A stretch of DNA of 64,000 nt, taken from the NCBI GenBank assembly GCA_037176705.1, contig CM073886.1, positions 125,828,001 through 125,892,000 on the forward strand, given 5' to 3'. The translations under genes and the position numbers were made by a program. Of this stretch, positions 51,085-63,862 are shown piece by piece. The notes beneath the pieces are model-generated. The model saw nothing but the letters and a program-made list of their open reading frames with translations. It searched no databases and was not told the DNA's origin. Numbering within the stretch: position 1 is the stretch's first letter; each line of letters begins with the position of its first letter. Source of the DNA: Molossus alvarezi (lineage: Eukaryota > Chordata > Mammalia > Chiroptera > Molossidae).

Positions 51085-51329
51085 TTTTAATTCCTCACCC
51101 AAAGATATTTTCCCATTTATCTTCAGATATAGTGGGAGGGAGGGGGAGGGAGGGAGAGAGAAACATCAACGTGAGAGGGACACATCACATCGACTGGTTG
51201 CCTCCTGCGTGACCCGACTGGGGCCAGGGACCAAACCACTACTGAGGTACGTGCCCTTGACCAGAATTGAACCCACAACTCTTTGGTCCATGGGTCGATG
51301 CTCTAACCACTGAGCAAACTGGCCAGGGC
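51085..51329 (-). mobile_element. Ves SINE, hairpin-tail group (older)
   Basis: Reverse orientation: ATTCCTCACCCAAAGATATT at the low end and GAGCAAACTGGCCAGGGC at the high end. The long target duplication AGAAGTTCGAAATTTTTATT and AGAAGTTCAAAATTTTTATT flanks it. Confidence 0.95.
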
Positions 51330-52724
51330 AGAAGTTCAAAATTTTTATTTTATGGAACAAGGAACCTAATTTTGGGGAAAATATCAGAATTAGCAACGGC
51401 TACCAGGAACAGAAAAAAAAAAAATGTGATTTCCTTCATTCTTCAAAAATCTTACAAGAGAGTTCACCTTAACTAGTGCTATTAGGGGCAGTTTCTTCTG
51501 ATTACTGGGCTTCTCTCCAGAAAGAAGGCGTTTAACAGCTTAGCAATTACAGCCTCTCGCTTTCATTAACTTTTGGTTGTGCACCTGGATTTTCTCGGGG
51601 CCTAATAAAAGGCCACTGGGAAATTTGAATACATTCTAATTTTAGGAGGTTTCCGTATGCTATAGGATCAAACTACGGAAATGCGTTTATAAGAAATATA
51701 ACCAGTAACACAGAAGGGATCAATGAGTTGTGTTTATCATTTCTCCTCTCATACATTTCTTCCTTAAATTATTTATGTAAGCCATGAATCAAAAAATGTC
51801 TTATTTTTTAAAGTTATATTCTTGAACCAGAAAGATCTGGAGAGTAGCTCCTCAAAAAGAAAAAAAAAAATCGCAGCTAATTTTTAAAATAAAACATTCT
51901 TACATAAGCCTTAATTATCATTTCAGTGTCTGTGGACTATATCTGTATTTGAGGTGGAAAAAATAACACTTTTGACAAGGTCTCTGAAAGGAGGAAAGCC
52001 ACTATTATTTTAATAGGAGTGACTTGAAAATCACAAGCTAAATTCTTAACACCAACATGGAATAAATCAATAAGTAGGTCAAAAGTTGGCCGTTGAACTG
52101 AAGGAGAAAGCAAAATTAGTGAGTGGAATCTTTGTCCTTTCTGCAATGAGACAGTTTTGTTCAGAGCATCCTCTCGGTTTATGTCAGTCTGCTGTGCCTT
52201 ATTATTCAATAACCTTTCAGGAGAGAATATCATGGATCAAGAATCCCAAACCATTATATTATGCTAGAAATGCCCTTTGGCCCTTTCCTACCTTCTCTGT
52301 CCCCTTTCGTAACGAGACGATTTTGTGGGAAACTGTGGCCATAAGTTTAAGAGAACTGTCTCCAAACAGTGAATCAACCAAGCACCTGATGCCCCTTCTT
52401 TTAGGAACTGGTCCTATGGGTATAGCTGCCAATTACGGTACCTTCTCCCCACAGCATCACCCACCTTTACCTCCACCACTGGGTTACTGCTGCCGGTCCA
52501 AGATGCTCTTCCTTATCTAGTCTACTTGCTGTACCCAATCAAGTTCATGCGCGGGGTGGAGAATTCCCCCAGGAAGCTGGGTTCAAACCCAGAGAGCCTA
52601 GCTCCAGAGCATACATCACCATAATCTCCCGCTCCCCCTCAAACAGCCCCTTATCTAAGCAGGAGATTCAATTACATCTGGGAATGTAATACTAGAGACA
52701 TCGTTCCTATAAAAATAAATATAG

Positions 52725-52842
52725 TAGCCATGGCCAGTTCGGCTCAGCAGGTAGAGCATCGGCCTACAGACCAAAGAGTCTTGAGTTCGATTTCTGGTCA
52801 AGGGCACATACCTGGGTCACGGGTTTGATCCCTAGCCCCAGA
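52725..52842 (+). mobile_element. 5' half of a Ves SINE joined to an L1
   Basis: The head GCCATGGCCAGTTCGGCTCA and the B box GAGTTCGATTTCTGG run to GTTTGATCCCTAGCCCC and then change directly to L1 ORF2. The SINE 3' half is absent, also beyond the L1. Confidence 0.85.
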
Positions 52843-55800
52843 GGGGGTAGTAATACTCATATCTGATAAAAGAGATTTCAAAAGGAAGGCCATAACTAGA
52901 GACAAAGAAGGTCACTACATAATATTGAAAGGATCTATCCAACAGAAAGATATAACCTTGGTAAACATATATGCACACAATATAGGAGCACCAAAATATA
53001 TTAAAAATCTTCTGGAGGACTTCAAAGAAGAAATCAACAGCAATACAATCATAGCAGGGGACTTTCAACACCCTGCTGACATCACTGGATCGATCCTCTA
53101 GACAAAAAATTAGCAAGGAAACAGAGGCTCTAAATGAAGCACTAGATCAAATGGATTTAATAGATATCTACAGAGAATTACACCCCAAAACTGCAGAATT
53201 CACATTCTTCTCAAGTGCACATGGGACATTCTCAAAGATAAACCACATGTTAGGGCACAAACTAAGTCTCTACAAGTTCAAGAAGACTGAAATCATATCA
53301 AGCATCTTCTCAGATCACAATGGCATGAAACTAGAAATGAACTGCAACAAGAACATGCAAAGGCATTTGAAAACATGGAGGCTAAATAGCATGTTACTGA
53401 ACAATGAATGGGTTACCATGGAGATCACAGAGGAGATTAAAAACTTCCTGGAAACCAATGAAAATGAACACACAATAACACAAAATCTATGGGATGCAGC
53501 GAAAGCAGTTCTGAGAGGGAAGTTCATAGCACTACAGGCCTACCTCAAGAAACAAGAAAAATTTCTAATTGACTACCTAACCTCACAACTTAAAGAACTA
53601 GAAAGCAAACAAAAAGAAAACCCCAGAGCAAGTAGAAGGAAGGAAATAGTAAAGATCAGAGCAGAAATAAACAAATGACATAGAGACCCAAAAAACAATT
53701 CAAAATATCAATGAAACAAAGAGCTGGTTTTTTGAAAAGATAAACAAGATTGATGGATGCTTACCTATACTCACCAAGAAACAAAGAGAGAGAACCCAAA
53801 TACACAAAATCAGAAATGAAAGAGGAGAAGTAATAACTGACAACACAGAAATACAAAGGATTGTTAACAAATACTAAAACAATTATACAGCAACAAATTG
53901 GAAATCTAAGCAAAATGGACAAACTTCTAAAAACACATAGTCTCTCCCAAAACTGAACCGGGAAGATACAGAAAACCTGAACAGACCAATAACAACGAAG
54001 GAAACTGAAGATGTAATCAAGGCTCTCCCAGCAAACAAAAGCCCAGGCCCAGACGGCTTCACGAGGGAGTTTTACTGAACATTCAGAGAACTAACACCCA
54101 TTCTCCTCAAACTTTTTCAAAAAATTCAAGAAGAAGGAAGACTTCCAAACTTGTTTTATGAGGCCAGCATAATTCTAATTCCAAAATCAGAAAAAGACAC
54201 TACAAAGAAAGAAAACTACAGGCCAATATCCCTGATGAACACAGATGCCAAAATCCTGAACAAAATACTAGCAAATCAGATCCAGCAATACATCAAAAAA
54301 ATTATTCACCATGACTAAGTGGGATTCATCCCAGGGATGCAAGGCTAGTACAATATTCACAAATCAATAAATGTGATACACCACATAAACAAAAAGAAGG
54401 GTAAAAACCATATGATCATATGAATAGACGCTGATAAAGCATTTGACAAAATCCAGCCCCCATTTCTGATAAAAACACTCAGCAATTTGGAAAAAAGAGA
54501 TCTTATCTCAACATAATAAAAAGACCATATGTGAAAGACCTACAGCCAACATCATACTCAACGGGCAAAAACTAAAAGCATTTCCCTTAAGAACAGGAAC
54601 AAGACAGGGATGCCCACTTTCGCCGCTCTTATTTAACATAGTACTGAAAGTCTTAGCCACAGCAATCAGACATGAAGAAAAAATAAAAGGGATCCAAATG
54701 GAAAAGGAGGAAGTAAAACTGTCATTATTCGCAGATGACATGATATTATACATAGAAAACCCTAAAGACTCCATCAAAAATCTACTAGACTTAATAAATG
54801 AATTTGGCAAAGTAGCAGGATACAAAATTAATGTCAGGAAATTGACAGCATTCTTATACACCAATGATAAACTCACAGAAAGAGAAACTAAAAAAGCAAT
54901 CCCATTTACCATCGCGGCAAAAAATTTAAGATACCTAGGAATAAACTTAACCAAAGAAGTAAAAGACCTATTTGCAGAAAACTACAGGACATTGAAAAAA
55001 GAAATAGAAGAAGATATAAAAAAGTGGAAGCACATACCTTTTTCATGGATTGGAAGAATTAACATCATTAAAATGTCCATACTACCCAAAGCAATCTATA
55101 GGTTCAATGCAATCCCCATCAAAATATCAACGACATACTTCACAGAACTCAAACAAATACTTCAAAAGTTCATATGGAACCAAAAAATACCCCGAATAGC
55201 CAAAGTAGGTGGGATCACAATATTGGATATCAGGTTATACTACAAAGCTACTATAATCAAAACAGCCTAGTGCTGGTACAAGAACAGGCACATAGATCAA
55301 TGGAATAGAACAGAGAACCCAGAAATTGACCCAAAACATTATGCTCAATTAATATTCAACAAAGATGGCAAGAGCATACAATGTAGTAAAGACAGCCTCT
55401 TTAGTAAATGGTGTTGGGAAAATTGGACAGCGACATGCAAAAAAATGAAACTAGACTGTCAACTTACACTATACACAAGAATAAATTCAAAATGGATAAA
55501 AGACTTAAATGTGACTTGTGAATCCATAAAAATCCTAGAAGAAAACGTAGGCAACAAAATTTCAGACATCATATTCAGCAGAATTTCCACTGATACATCA
55601 CCTAAGGTGACAGAAACAAAGGAGAAAATGAACACATGGGACTGTATCAAACTCAAAAGCAACAACCATCAAAATGGAAAGGCAACCCACTGTATGGGAG
55701 AGCATAATTGCCAATGATACATCAGATAAGGCGTTAATTTCCAAAATATATAGAGTGCTCATACAACTCAACAAAAGGAAGACAAAAAACCCAATTAAAA

Positions 55801-56660
55801 AATGGATAAAGGAGCTAAATAGACACCTCTCCAAATAGGACATACAAATGACCAAGAGATATACAAAGAAATGCTCAACATCGCTAATCATCAAAGAGAT
55901 GCAAATTAAAATAACAAGATATCACCTCACACCTGTCAGAATGGCCACCATCAATAAAGCATTAAACAACAAGTGTTGGCGAGGGTGTGGAGAAAAGGGG
56001 ACTCTAGTACACTGCTGGTGGGAATGCAGACTGGCGCAGCCACTGTGGAAAACACTATGGTGTTACCTCAAAAAATTAAAAATTGAACTTCCATTTGACC
56101 CAGTGATCCCACTTCTAGGAATATACCCTAAGAAGCCTGAAACACCAATCAGAAAGAATATATGTACCCCCATGTTCATAGCAGCACTATTTACAATAGC
56201 CAAGATCTGGAATCAGCCCAAGTGTCCATCAGTAGACGAATGGATAAAAATGCTGTGGTACATATACACAATTGAGTACTATGCAGCTGTAAGAAAGAAA
56301 GATCTTATATCCTTTGAGACGACATGGAGGGACCTGGAAAGTATTATCCTAAGCGAAACAAGCCAAGCAGAGACAGATAAATATCATATGATCTCACTTA
56401 TTTGTGAAATATAATGAACGTAATAGTCTGAAGAACAGGGTACTCCCAGAGACATGGAAGTAGGGTATAGATTAACAATTCCCAGAAGAAGGGGTGTCTG
56501 GGGGGAAGATAAACCACAGACCTTATATGCATGTACAGATAGCCATGGACATGGACAACAAAGCTGGGGCAGGGTGGGGAAGGAGGGAGAGGAGGGTGTC
56601 AATAGGGGAAAAAGGAGAAACATCTGTAACAAAAATAAATAAATAATTTTTTAAAAAAAA
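52843..56660 (+). mobile_element. L1, 5'-truncated, most of ORF2 and 3' UTR
   Basis: The sequence begins inside the endonuclease domain of ORF2 and is otherwise complete to the A-rich tail. It reads as endonuclease end ([17 protein letters not shown] at 53151), reverse transcriptase ([14 protein letters not shown], with the FADD catalytic box near 54730), and the C-terminal cysteine region [18 protein letters not shown] near 55975. Several stops and frameshifts break the frame (for example near 53100, 53680 and 55270), so it is not active. The longest open pieces are 175-190 codons. The 3' UTR has a G-rich segment near 56560. No 5' UTR or ORF1 is present. Confidence 0.93.
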
Positions 56661-56680
56661 GAAAGAAAATAGACAGATGC

Positions 56681-56882
56681 AGCCTGGCCCGTGTGGATCA
56701 GTGGTTGAGAGTCGACCCATGCACCAAGATATCGCTGGTTCAATTCCCAATCAGGGCATATGCCCAGGTTGTAGGCCCGATCCCCAGTGGGGGGCATGCA
56801 GGAGGTGGCCAATCGGTTTTCTCTCATTGATGTTTCTATCTCTCTCCTTCTCCCTTCCTCTCTCTCTAAAAATCTATTTAAA
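56681..56882 (+). mobile_element. Ves SINE, TGTGG group
   Basis: The head is GCCTGGCCCGTGTGGATCAG, the B box GGTTCAATTCCCAATC. The duplication AAGAAAATAGACA flanks it (56663 and 56885). It is inserted just behind the L1 tail. Confidence 0.93.
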
Positions 56883-56889
56883 AAAAGAA

Positions 56890-57120
56890 AATAGACATAC
56901 ACAGAAATAAGGATTCTCGCTAAAGTATTATTAATAATGGTGAAAAATGAAAACAACATAAAAGTCCAACAGTAGAGAGCTGTTATAAATTTGAGTATAA
57001 CCACCAAAATATCCTTTTGGGGTAAATATTTAGATGCAAAAACGTCCTTAAAGTTCTACTTAATGAAAAAATATAAACAATATGCTTCTAAATTTTATAA
57101 AAAACAAACATAAATTAAAG
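56890..57120 (+). mobile_element. Old L1 3'-region fragment
   Basis: The order AAGTATTATTAATAATGGTG, AAAAGTCCAACAGTAGAGAG and TACTTAATGAAAAAATATAA matches the 3' part of ancient L1s. Assigned by pattern. Confidence 0.55.
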
Positions 57121-57256
57121 AAATTAAGCCAAAAGACATCCAATTCCATTTTTCCTCTCTCAAGGTCCTTGGTTCCATGCAGGAAGGCTCTCATTTCATA
57201 GTATTTAGGAGATTATTTTATTTTATGAGTTTTAAGAGGTTAATATTACTGAATAA

Positions 57257-57470
57257 TTTTTATTTTTTAAAATATGTTTTTATTGATTTGAGAGAGGAAG
57301 GGAGAGGGAAAGAGAGAAAGAAACAGATGAGAAACATCAACATTAATTGGCTTTCTCCTGCACACCCCCGGCTGGGGATCGAGCCCAAAATCCTGGCATG
57401 TGCCCCGACTGGGAATTGAACTGACAACCTATAGGTAGGTACATGGGTCAATGCTCAACCACTGAGCCAA
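57257..57470 (-). mobile_element. Ves SINE, TCAATAAAA-tail group
   Basis: Reverse orientation: GTTTTTATTGATTTGAGAGA at the low end, GGGAATTGAACTGACAACC at the B box, and CAACCACTGAGCCAAC at the high end. The final head bases are missing. Confidence 0.87.
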
Positions 57471-58233
57471 CTATTAAGGAAACTAAACAGCTTCTTTAAA
57501 TGAATGATCCAGCTCCTTTTCATATAAAGCACAGAAAATGTACTAGATTTCTTCACATTTCTGTTAAAATTCTCATCTATGAGAATTGGATTTAAAATTC
57601 TCTTCAAAGTAATTGAATGTGGATTTGGTCATTCAGTGACAGAAACACTATACATTAATGTTAAATCTCAGAAGCCAAATTGGAGAGGTGACCTATATTC
57701 CTGGACATGAACGGTCTTGGTTTCCTCATAGATGAACCACATGGTAAAACACTATGACTTCCTAACACTTAAGTCATTCTTGATTGCTAATCTTTCACTG
57801 TTTTTCCCAAATTAGCCAAAATGTTTCAAATTATTCCATTTAAAAACAGGAAAACTAAACATACTTTTTTCATGAGCCTGAAAATTCAACGGGGCAAAGC
57901 TTTGCAAGGAAGCGGTGCATACACACCTGCAGACACTGCGTTTACACGCAACGGTGCGCCTCATCCTAAGGAGACGTGGGCAGTGTCCGTGCTTGGACCC
58001 TTCATCCCTGGGACGTCTGCAGGCAGTGGAGTGCCCGCGGTTAACACAGATCAGCAATGAGTATCTGAGGCCCTCTTTATTCACCGTGTTTCTCTTGTTC
58101 CCAAAAGAACAAACGTTACTTCCATTCAAAAGAAGTCAAGATGGGTATTCAGCAGGTGCAGATTCCATGGAGACAAACTTTGGTTTTCATCCCAATCAGA
58201 GTATCTGAATCTTTCAAACCAAAGTACAAAAAT

Positions 58234-58278
58234 AAATGAATGAATGAATGAATGAATGAATGAATGAATGAATGAATG
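58234..58278. repeat. (GAAT)n microsatellite
   Basis: About ten to eleven perfect GAAT units. Confidence 0.96.
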
Positions 58279-58333
58279 ACTAATGCTCTATTTAAAATAT
58301 GACAGCAGAGAGAGATCAACAATGTTTGAGGGT

Positions 58334-58755
58334 ATGGTGGTCCCTCTTTAGGCATAATTTCCCTTTCTGTGATTTCAGTTACCTGCAGTCAACTGTGGTC
58401 TGAAAATGTTAAATGGAAAATTCCAGAAATAAACAACTCCTACGTTTTAGATGTCATGCCATTCTGAGTAGTGTGCTGCACTCTCACACTGTCCGGCTCC
58501 ATCCTGCCCCGGACGTGAGCACCTCCCACACCGTGCAGGCTCCCTGCCTCTCAGCCACAGCAGCTGTCTTGGTGATCAGATCGCCGGTCACAGCATCGCA
58601 GTGTTTCTGTTCAAGTCGCCCTTGTTTTACTTAAGAATGCCACATTCGCATTTTATTGGTATAGTATATTGTTATATTGTTCTACTTTGTTGTTAGTTAT
58701 TGTTCATCTCTTACTGTGCCTAACTTATTAAACTTTATCTTGGTACGTATGTAGT
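58334..58755 (+). mobile_element. Tigger-like (TcMar) DNA transposon remnant
   Basis: The sequence GATTTCAGTTACCTGCAGTC, GGAAAATTCCAGAAATAAAC, CTTGGTGATCAGATCGCCGG and TCTTACTGTGCCTAACTTAT is the non-coding part of a mammalian Tigger element. The transposase segment is missing. Confidence 0.75.
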
Positions 58756-58934
58756 ATAAGACAATAGATAGTAATAATAGCATTCGACTCAGCTAATAAA
58801 ATGACAGGTTTATAAGAACCCTCCTTTTTTCAAGATGTCCAAAATGCTCCCTTAAAAAATCATCCATGTTTGCATAATGTAAGGGTTCAATATATTTAAG
58901 TGGATTTTGATGGGGCTTTAAATATTAGGTAGTT

Positions 58935-59141
58935 GCCCAGCCAGTGTGGTTCAGTGGCTTGAGTGTCGTCCCTGGACTAAGAGGTCCCGGTTCGATTCCC
59001 AGTCAGGGCACATGCCCAGGTTGCAGGCTCAATCCCCCGTAGGGGGCGTACAGAAGGCAGCCAATCGATGTTTCTCTCTCACATTGATGTTTCTATTTCT
59101 CTCTCTGAAAAATCAATAAAAACATTTTTTAAAAAAATTCA
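58935..59141 (+). mobile_element. Ves SINE, TGTGG group
   Basis: The head is GCCCAGCCAGTGTGGTTCAG, the B box GGTTCGATTCCCAGTCAGGG, and the end TCAATAAAAACATTTT. Confidence 0.92.
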
Positions 59142-59514
59142 GTAATTTACTGACAAAGCTAACAATATATTTAAACACAATCTCGGTTAGTTTTTAGACA
59201 ATGCACTAAGATTTTAGAAATTGGGGACAGTATGGAAGCGCCATCCCCAGGACCTGGAGAACTTCGGAAGGCGGGGCGGGATGGAGAGGGTGGCCCAGCC
59301 GGCCGCCGTGCAGCGCACAGTTCCACAGGCGTTAGTGCTGGGTCAGAGAGAACAGCAGTGCTAGTCTGAGGTTTATTAACTAAAGCAGCAGGAGGGAGCA
59401 AGGTGAGAACACAGCACTCCAGAGCTTTACAAAATACATTCAAACGCCCTGTCCCATCGGTGCTCAAAATAGACCCGTGAAATAGACAAATAGGAGATGC
59501 CAAAAAGAAGCTGG

Positions 59515-59590
59515 GATTCTAAAGTAAGGTCATTTGTCCAAGGTCACGATTCTAGTGAGTGGCAAAAATGTGATTATTAACCTCAGCTTC
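59515..59590 (-). repeat. MIR fragment
   Basis: AGGTCATTTGTCCAAGGTCA followed by TAGTGAGTGGCAAAAATG is the complement of the MIR core. Confidence 0.7.
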
Positions 59591-61321
59591 TGTTCACAGA
59601 AAAAATAAAAACAAACACACACAAAGAATATATTGAAATCTCAGGGGCTCATTCCCAGGACCTCTTTTCTTATGTGATCTTTTCCATTCCATGACTCTAG
59701 CTCATCAAATACAGGTGGATTAGTCCCAATTATATAACTCCTTCCAGTCCTCTTCCAAGCACTGCACATACATGTCCACCTGGGTCTGCAGCATCACCAC
59801 CTGAATGCCTGCAAGCTCCTGTCTCCCCTCCTCCTACAAACGCTGTGTCTCCCAGGCCTTCTCGTCTCGGTAGGTGACACTTCATTGCTCAAGTCAGGCC
59901 TGGGGGTCATTTTCATCTCTGCCTTTCCCCCACCCCTGCACTCCACATCCAAGGAATGATGGAGTCCCCTTACAAAATACTGCATACCTTAATTCCATCC
60001 CCCTACCCCACCTCCACTCCACCGAAGTCCCAGCCACCATCACCTCTTCCTGGACCACTGGCCACCTCGCCTCCCTCGAGTACCATAAAATCCCTTCCAC
60101 ACAAAACACCGCTAAAATCATGACCCTTTCACTTGCACTAAAAAAGTCCAGGCTTCTGTAAAAGCCCACAGAGCTACCTCCCTCCATGCTCCGAGTTATA
60201 ATTCCTCTTACTGATGAGCATCATGGAAACAAAGTCCTGGCTGTTGTCAGCACGTCAGTGGCAGGAGGAGTCAGGACTTAACCAAGTCTTCCAGGTGTCC
60301 TTGTCATAAAGCCACTCAGCTTCCTAGTGCTCTATTCCCAGAAACCTATCCAGGTCTCCGTTTTCTCATCTGTCATATTGTAATAAAACTGCTTCTCCTC
60401 ATATCTCACCTTCTGATGAGGAGGGTCAAATGAGACAACAGAAAGCAAAAAATGCTTGGAAAAATATTACGCAAACAAAGTAACAGAAAATGCAGGCTGC
60501 TGCAGAAAGGGGGCTCGGGTGTGGAGTTTTCTGAGCCTTTGTTGACAAGAGGAGTGAAATGAATCTCGGCAAAATAATCAGCCTGTGTCGCTCATGACAG
60601 TGGGCTGGCTCGAGCCCCTTCTGTTGGTTAAGAGGGCTGATGCCAGATAGGAAAGCACCTGGCTGGCGACCCGGCTTCACTTCCCGATTTCAGGCTTTAC
60701 CTTGACAACAAGTAAGTAATAGCCAGATGCATCTTACAAAGGTGTTTCTGACTGAAAAGAAAATAGGACCTCTTTCCCTGTGTGATCTTTTCCATGAAAG
60801 CCATGGCTTGGAAAGCTGAGGAATCAGCCTCACCAAGTCTCTCTACTCCTCTTCCTCCCTCTCTCCAGGACGGTACAGGGCTAGAGGAAATGAAGCCCTG
60901 GGGCTGCAGGGCCCTTCCAAACACCAGGGACATCGGATAACTCCACTCTGGAGCACTCCACAGCCCCTGGAAACTGCCAGCCGGCAGGAGCTGCAGCCAC
61001 ATGCAGACAGGGTCGGGTTGGAGACGTCCTCGCCCATCACTCAGGTACCGTTACTCACCTGGCCGTGCATTTACGTACAGGCAAGACCGGCTCAAGTGTG
61101 AGGTCAGGTCAACAGGCACGGAAAGGCAGCGTGCTTCCAGTAAAATGCGTCCATCAGAGGGGATTCTATTAAAATCGGATGTGCTAACAGAGGCACTGAG
61201 ACCAAAGGAACCGTATCAACGGGGGGTGCACAAACAACCTGGCATATATCACCTTCCTTTCTTCAGGGTGGCCCCCCAAAAGGCCTGCAGATGCATAGTC
61301 ATTTGTCATTTCACTTCTTTT

Positions 61322-61592
61322 TTCTTTATTTTATCCTCACCCAAGGACATTTTTCCATTTTTTGTTCAGGTAGAGTGGGAGGGAGAGAGAGGAAGAGAGA
61401 GAGAGAGAGAGAAAGAGAGAAAGAGAGAGAAACATCGACGTGAAAGGGACACATCGAGTGCCTGCCACCCACACGACCAACCAGGGCCGGGGACAAACTG
61501 CAACCAAGGTACGTGCCCTTAGCGGGAACCGAACCCGGGTCTCTCAGGACTGCAGGCCGACGCTCTAACCGCTGAGCCAAACCAGCCAGGGC
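61322..61592 (-). mobile_element. Ves SINE, hairpin-tail group
   Basis: Reverse orientation: TATCCTCACCCAAGGACATT at the low end, a GA-rich stretch at 61386-61430 and GAGCCAAACCAGCCAGGGC at the high end. The duplication CATTTCACTTCTTTT is at 61307 and 61593. Confidence 0.95.
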
Positions 61593-61764
61593 CATTTCAC
61601 TTCTTTTACACAGATTCATATTGTTCAATTTAATGTTTCATTGATTCTCTTCAAGTGACTTATTTTATTTTAGTTCTACTTAAGTTCTTTGGTTCTTTAA
61701 GAAATAACACTGGGTTGACATTTAATATATTCAGACTTACAGAAATGGAAATTAAGCTTTAAAT

Positions 61765-62140
61765 CAAGGATCTGCAAACTTTTCCTATAAAAGGCCAGAT
61801 AACATTTTAGGCTCTCTGGGCTACATGCTCTCTCTGTTATATATATACTTTTTTTTAACAATCCTTTAAAAATATGGAAACAGTTGAGCGTCGACCCATG
61901 CACCAAGAGGTCACTGGTTCGATTCCCGATCAGGGCACATGCCCAGGTTGTGGGCCTGATTTCCAGTGGGGGCGGGGGGGGCGTGCAGGAGGCGGCCAAT
62001 TGATGTTCCTATCTCTCTCTCCCTCTCCCTTCCTCTCTCTCTATGGTCAATAAAGGGGAAAAAAATCTATTAAAAATATAGAAACAGCCTCAGTTCTTAA
62101 GCAGTACCAAAGCAGGCCCTGGGCTGTAGTTTGCCACCAC
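61765..62140 (+). mobile_element. hAT-Charlie-type element split by a SINE
   Basis: CAAGGATCTGCAAACTTTTC, AAAAGGCCAGATAACATTTT and, beyond the SINE, CTGGGCTGTAGTTTGCCAC are parts of the same family as 18909-19343. The ends are diverged. Confidence 0.72.
61883..62071 (+). mobile_element. Ves SINE, 5'-truncated, nested in a hAT element
   Basis: The copy starts at TTGAGCGTCGACCCATGCAC, lacking the first bases of the head, and ends GTCAATAAAGGGGAAAAA. The target duplication AAAAATATGGAAACAG and AAAAATATAGAAACAG flanks it. Confidence 0.94.
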
Positions 62141-63096
62141 TTTTGTAAATAATAATAACTGTGAACTAATAGCACATACAGAACATACACAGTTATATAC
62201 AACATGAAATCACACTTTCATTCAAAATAAAGTGCATTGGTTCAACAGACTTCCTTTTCCTGAAGCAGGCACTAACCCCAGGATGACTGCCTATATCAGA
62301 GAAGGATGGAGAATATGTCCTATTTTTCATGAGGCAATAAATTCTACCCAGATATTTTCTCTCCCCCAACCCTGGATGATCAAGGCTAAAAGATGTTCGC
62401 TCAGAACTAATGAAGCATCACTTACAGTGTACATATTTATAATGCAATTTAGAAGCCTAGATTACGATAAGGCAGGTTGATAAAATACAAATTTGTGAAG
62501 CCTCAACAATTATAAAGACAAAAAAGCCCAAAATAGTTAGAATCAAATTCACCAATCCATCAAAAAAGGGGATGTATATTATTAAAAAGACTTTCTCTTA
62601 GGATCTCTGTACGAAGAATAAAAAATAGCACCGAAATCCTGTAAGGATAATGACACACAAATGACTGGCTGTAATTGGTATTTCTGCTTCACTATCTCAA
62701 GTCCATTGTACCTGAGATAATGGAACTCTCTCACCCAGTGCCGCATTGTTACCAAGCAACAAGAAATAACATGGCAGGATTAGTACTTGATTTAATATAC
62801 TTTTATCATCAATAAACCATATTTCTATTCTGCTATTATTCGGAGTGTAAGTGGTCATTAGGCTAAGAATTATATTTAGTAATCTACAAGAGTATACCAA
62901 AAAATGCAGTAAAATTAACACTGACATTCATCAAGTTCATGTTTTTTATATTTACTGCTTCTTTCGTAGAAACAGCAACTATCAACACAATAGTAATATT
63001 ATGACTGGTGATACGGTCATTTTGCCAAAATACTCAACTAGTATGTGTCTTCATTAAATAAATCTTCATTAGCATTCAAATATACATGCTTTTTAT

Positions 63097-63369
63097 TAAT
63101 CCTCACCCAAGGATATTGTTCCATTGATTCCTTTTTTATAGAGAGGGGAAGGGAGGGAGAGAGAGAAATATCGATGTCAGAGAGACACATCGATTGGTTG
63201 CCTCCTCCTCCTCCTCCTCCTCCTCCTCCTCCTCCTCCTCCTCCTCCACGACAGCTGGGGCCGGGGACCGAACCTGCAACCCAAGTGCGTGCCCTTGACC
63301 AGGAATAGAACCCGAAACCCTTTGGTTCTCAGGCCAACGCTCTAACTGCTGAGCCAAACCGGCCAGGGC
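63097..63369 (-). mobile_element. Ves SINE with an internal (CCT)n expansion
   Basis: Reverse orientation: TAATCCTCACCCAAGGATAT at the low end and GAGCCAAACCGGCCAGGGC at the high end. A 47-bp (CCT)n tract at 63201-63247 replaces the usual GCCTCCTGC segment. Confidence 0.94.
63201..63247. repeat. (CCT)n trinucleotide repeat
   Basis: A perfect run of about 15 CCT units inside a Ves SINE. Confidence 0.98.
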
Positions 63370-63611
63370 TAAGCATTAAATGTTTTTAAGCCAATGTTGC
63401 ATTTGATGGAAATTCAAGGAAATAAATTGTCTTTAAATACATCAATACTTTGAAACAAGTAGAATCAATCACTTCATTTAGTTTAGTTGTATAAGGATAT
63501 TGTTATCATCTTATCTGTCAAAGCATTCTATATCTGGCTAAATTTATAGCATAAGAATGTAAAGACAGCTCTTTCAGAGTGATTTATTAATTCATTAACA
63601 CATGAAATCCA

Positions 63612-63862
63612 GCCCTGGTCAGTTTGGCTCATTGGTTAAAGCATCAGCCTGAGGACCACAGGGTCTCGGGTTTGACTCCTGGTGAAGGGCATGTACCTGG
63701 GTTGCAGGTTCAATCCCCAGTCACCATCATGGAGGAGGCGGCCAATTGATGGTCTCCCTTATGTCAATGTTTCTCTCTCTCACCCTACACCCCACCCTTC
63801 CACTCTATCTAAAAAAAAATCTATAGCCTCAGGTGAAGATGAACAACAGCAACAACAATAAA
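63612..63862 (+). mobile_element. Ves SINE
   Basis: The head is GCCCTGGTCAGTTTGGCTCA, the B box GGGTTTGACTCCTGGTG, and the end a decayed form of the hairpin (GCCTCAGGTGAAGAT). The duplication ACATGAAATCCA is at 63600 and 63864. Confidence 0.92.

Noticed and set aside
53151..56414. ORFs of 175-190 codons as host genes
   Set aside because: They are pieces of L1 ORF2 (FADD reverse-transcriptase box, cysteine region) in a broken element.
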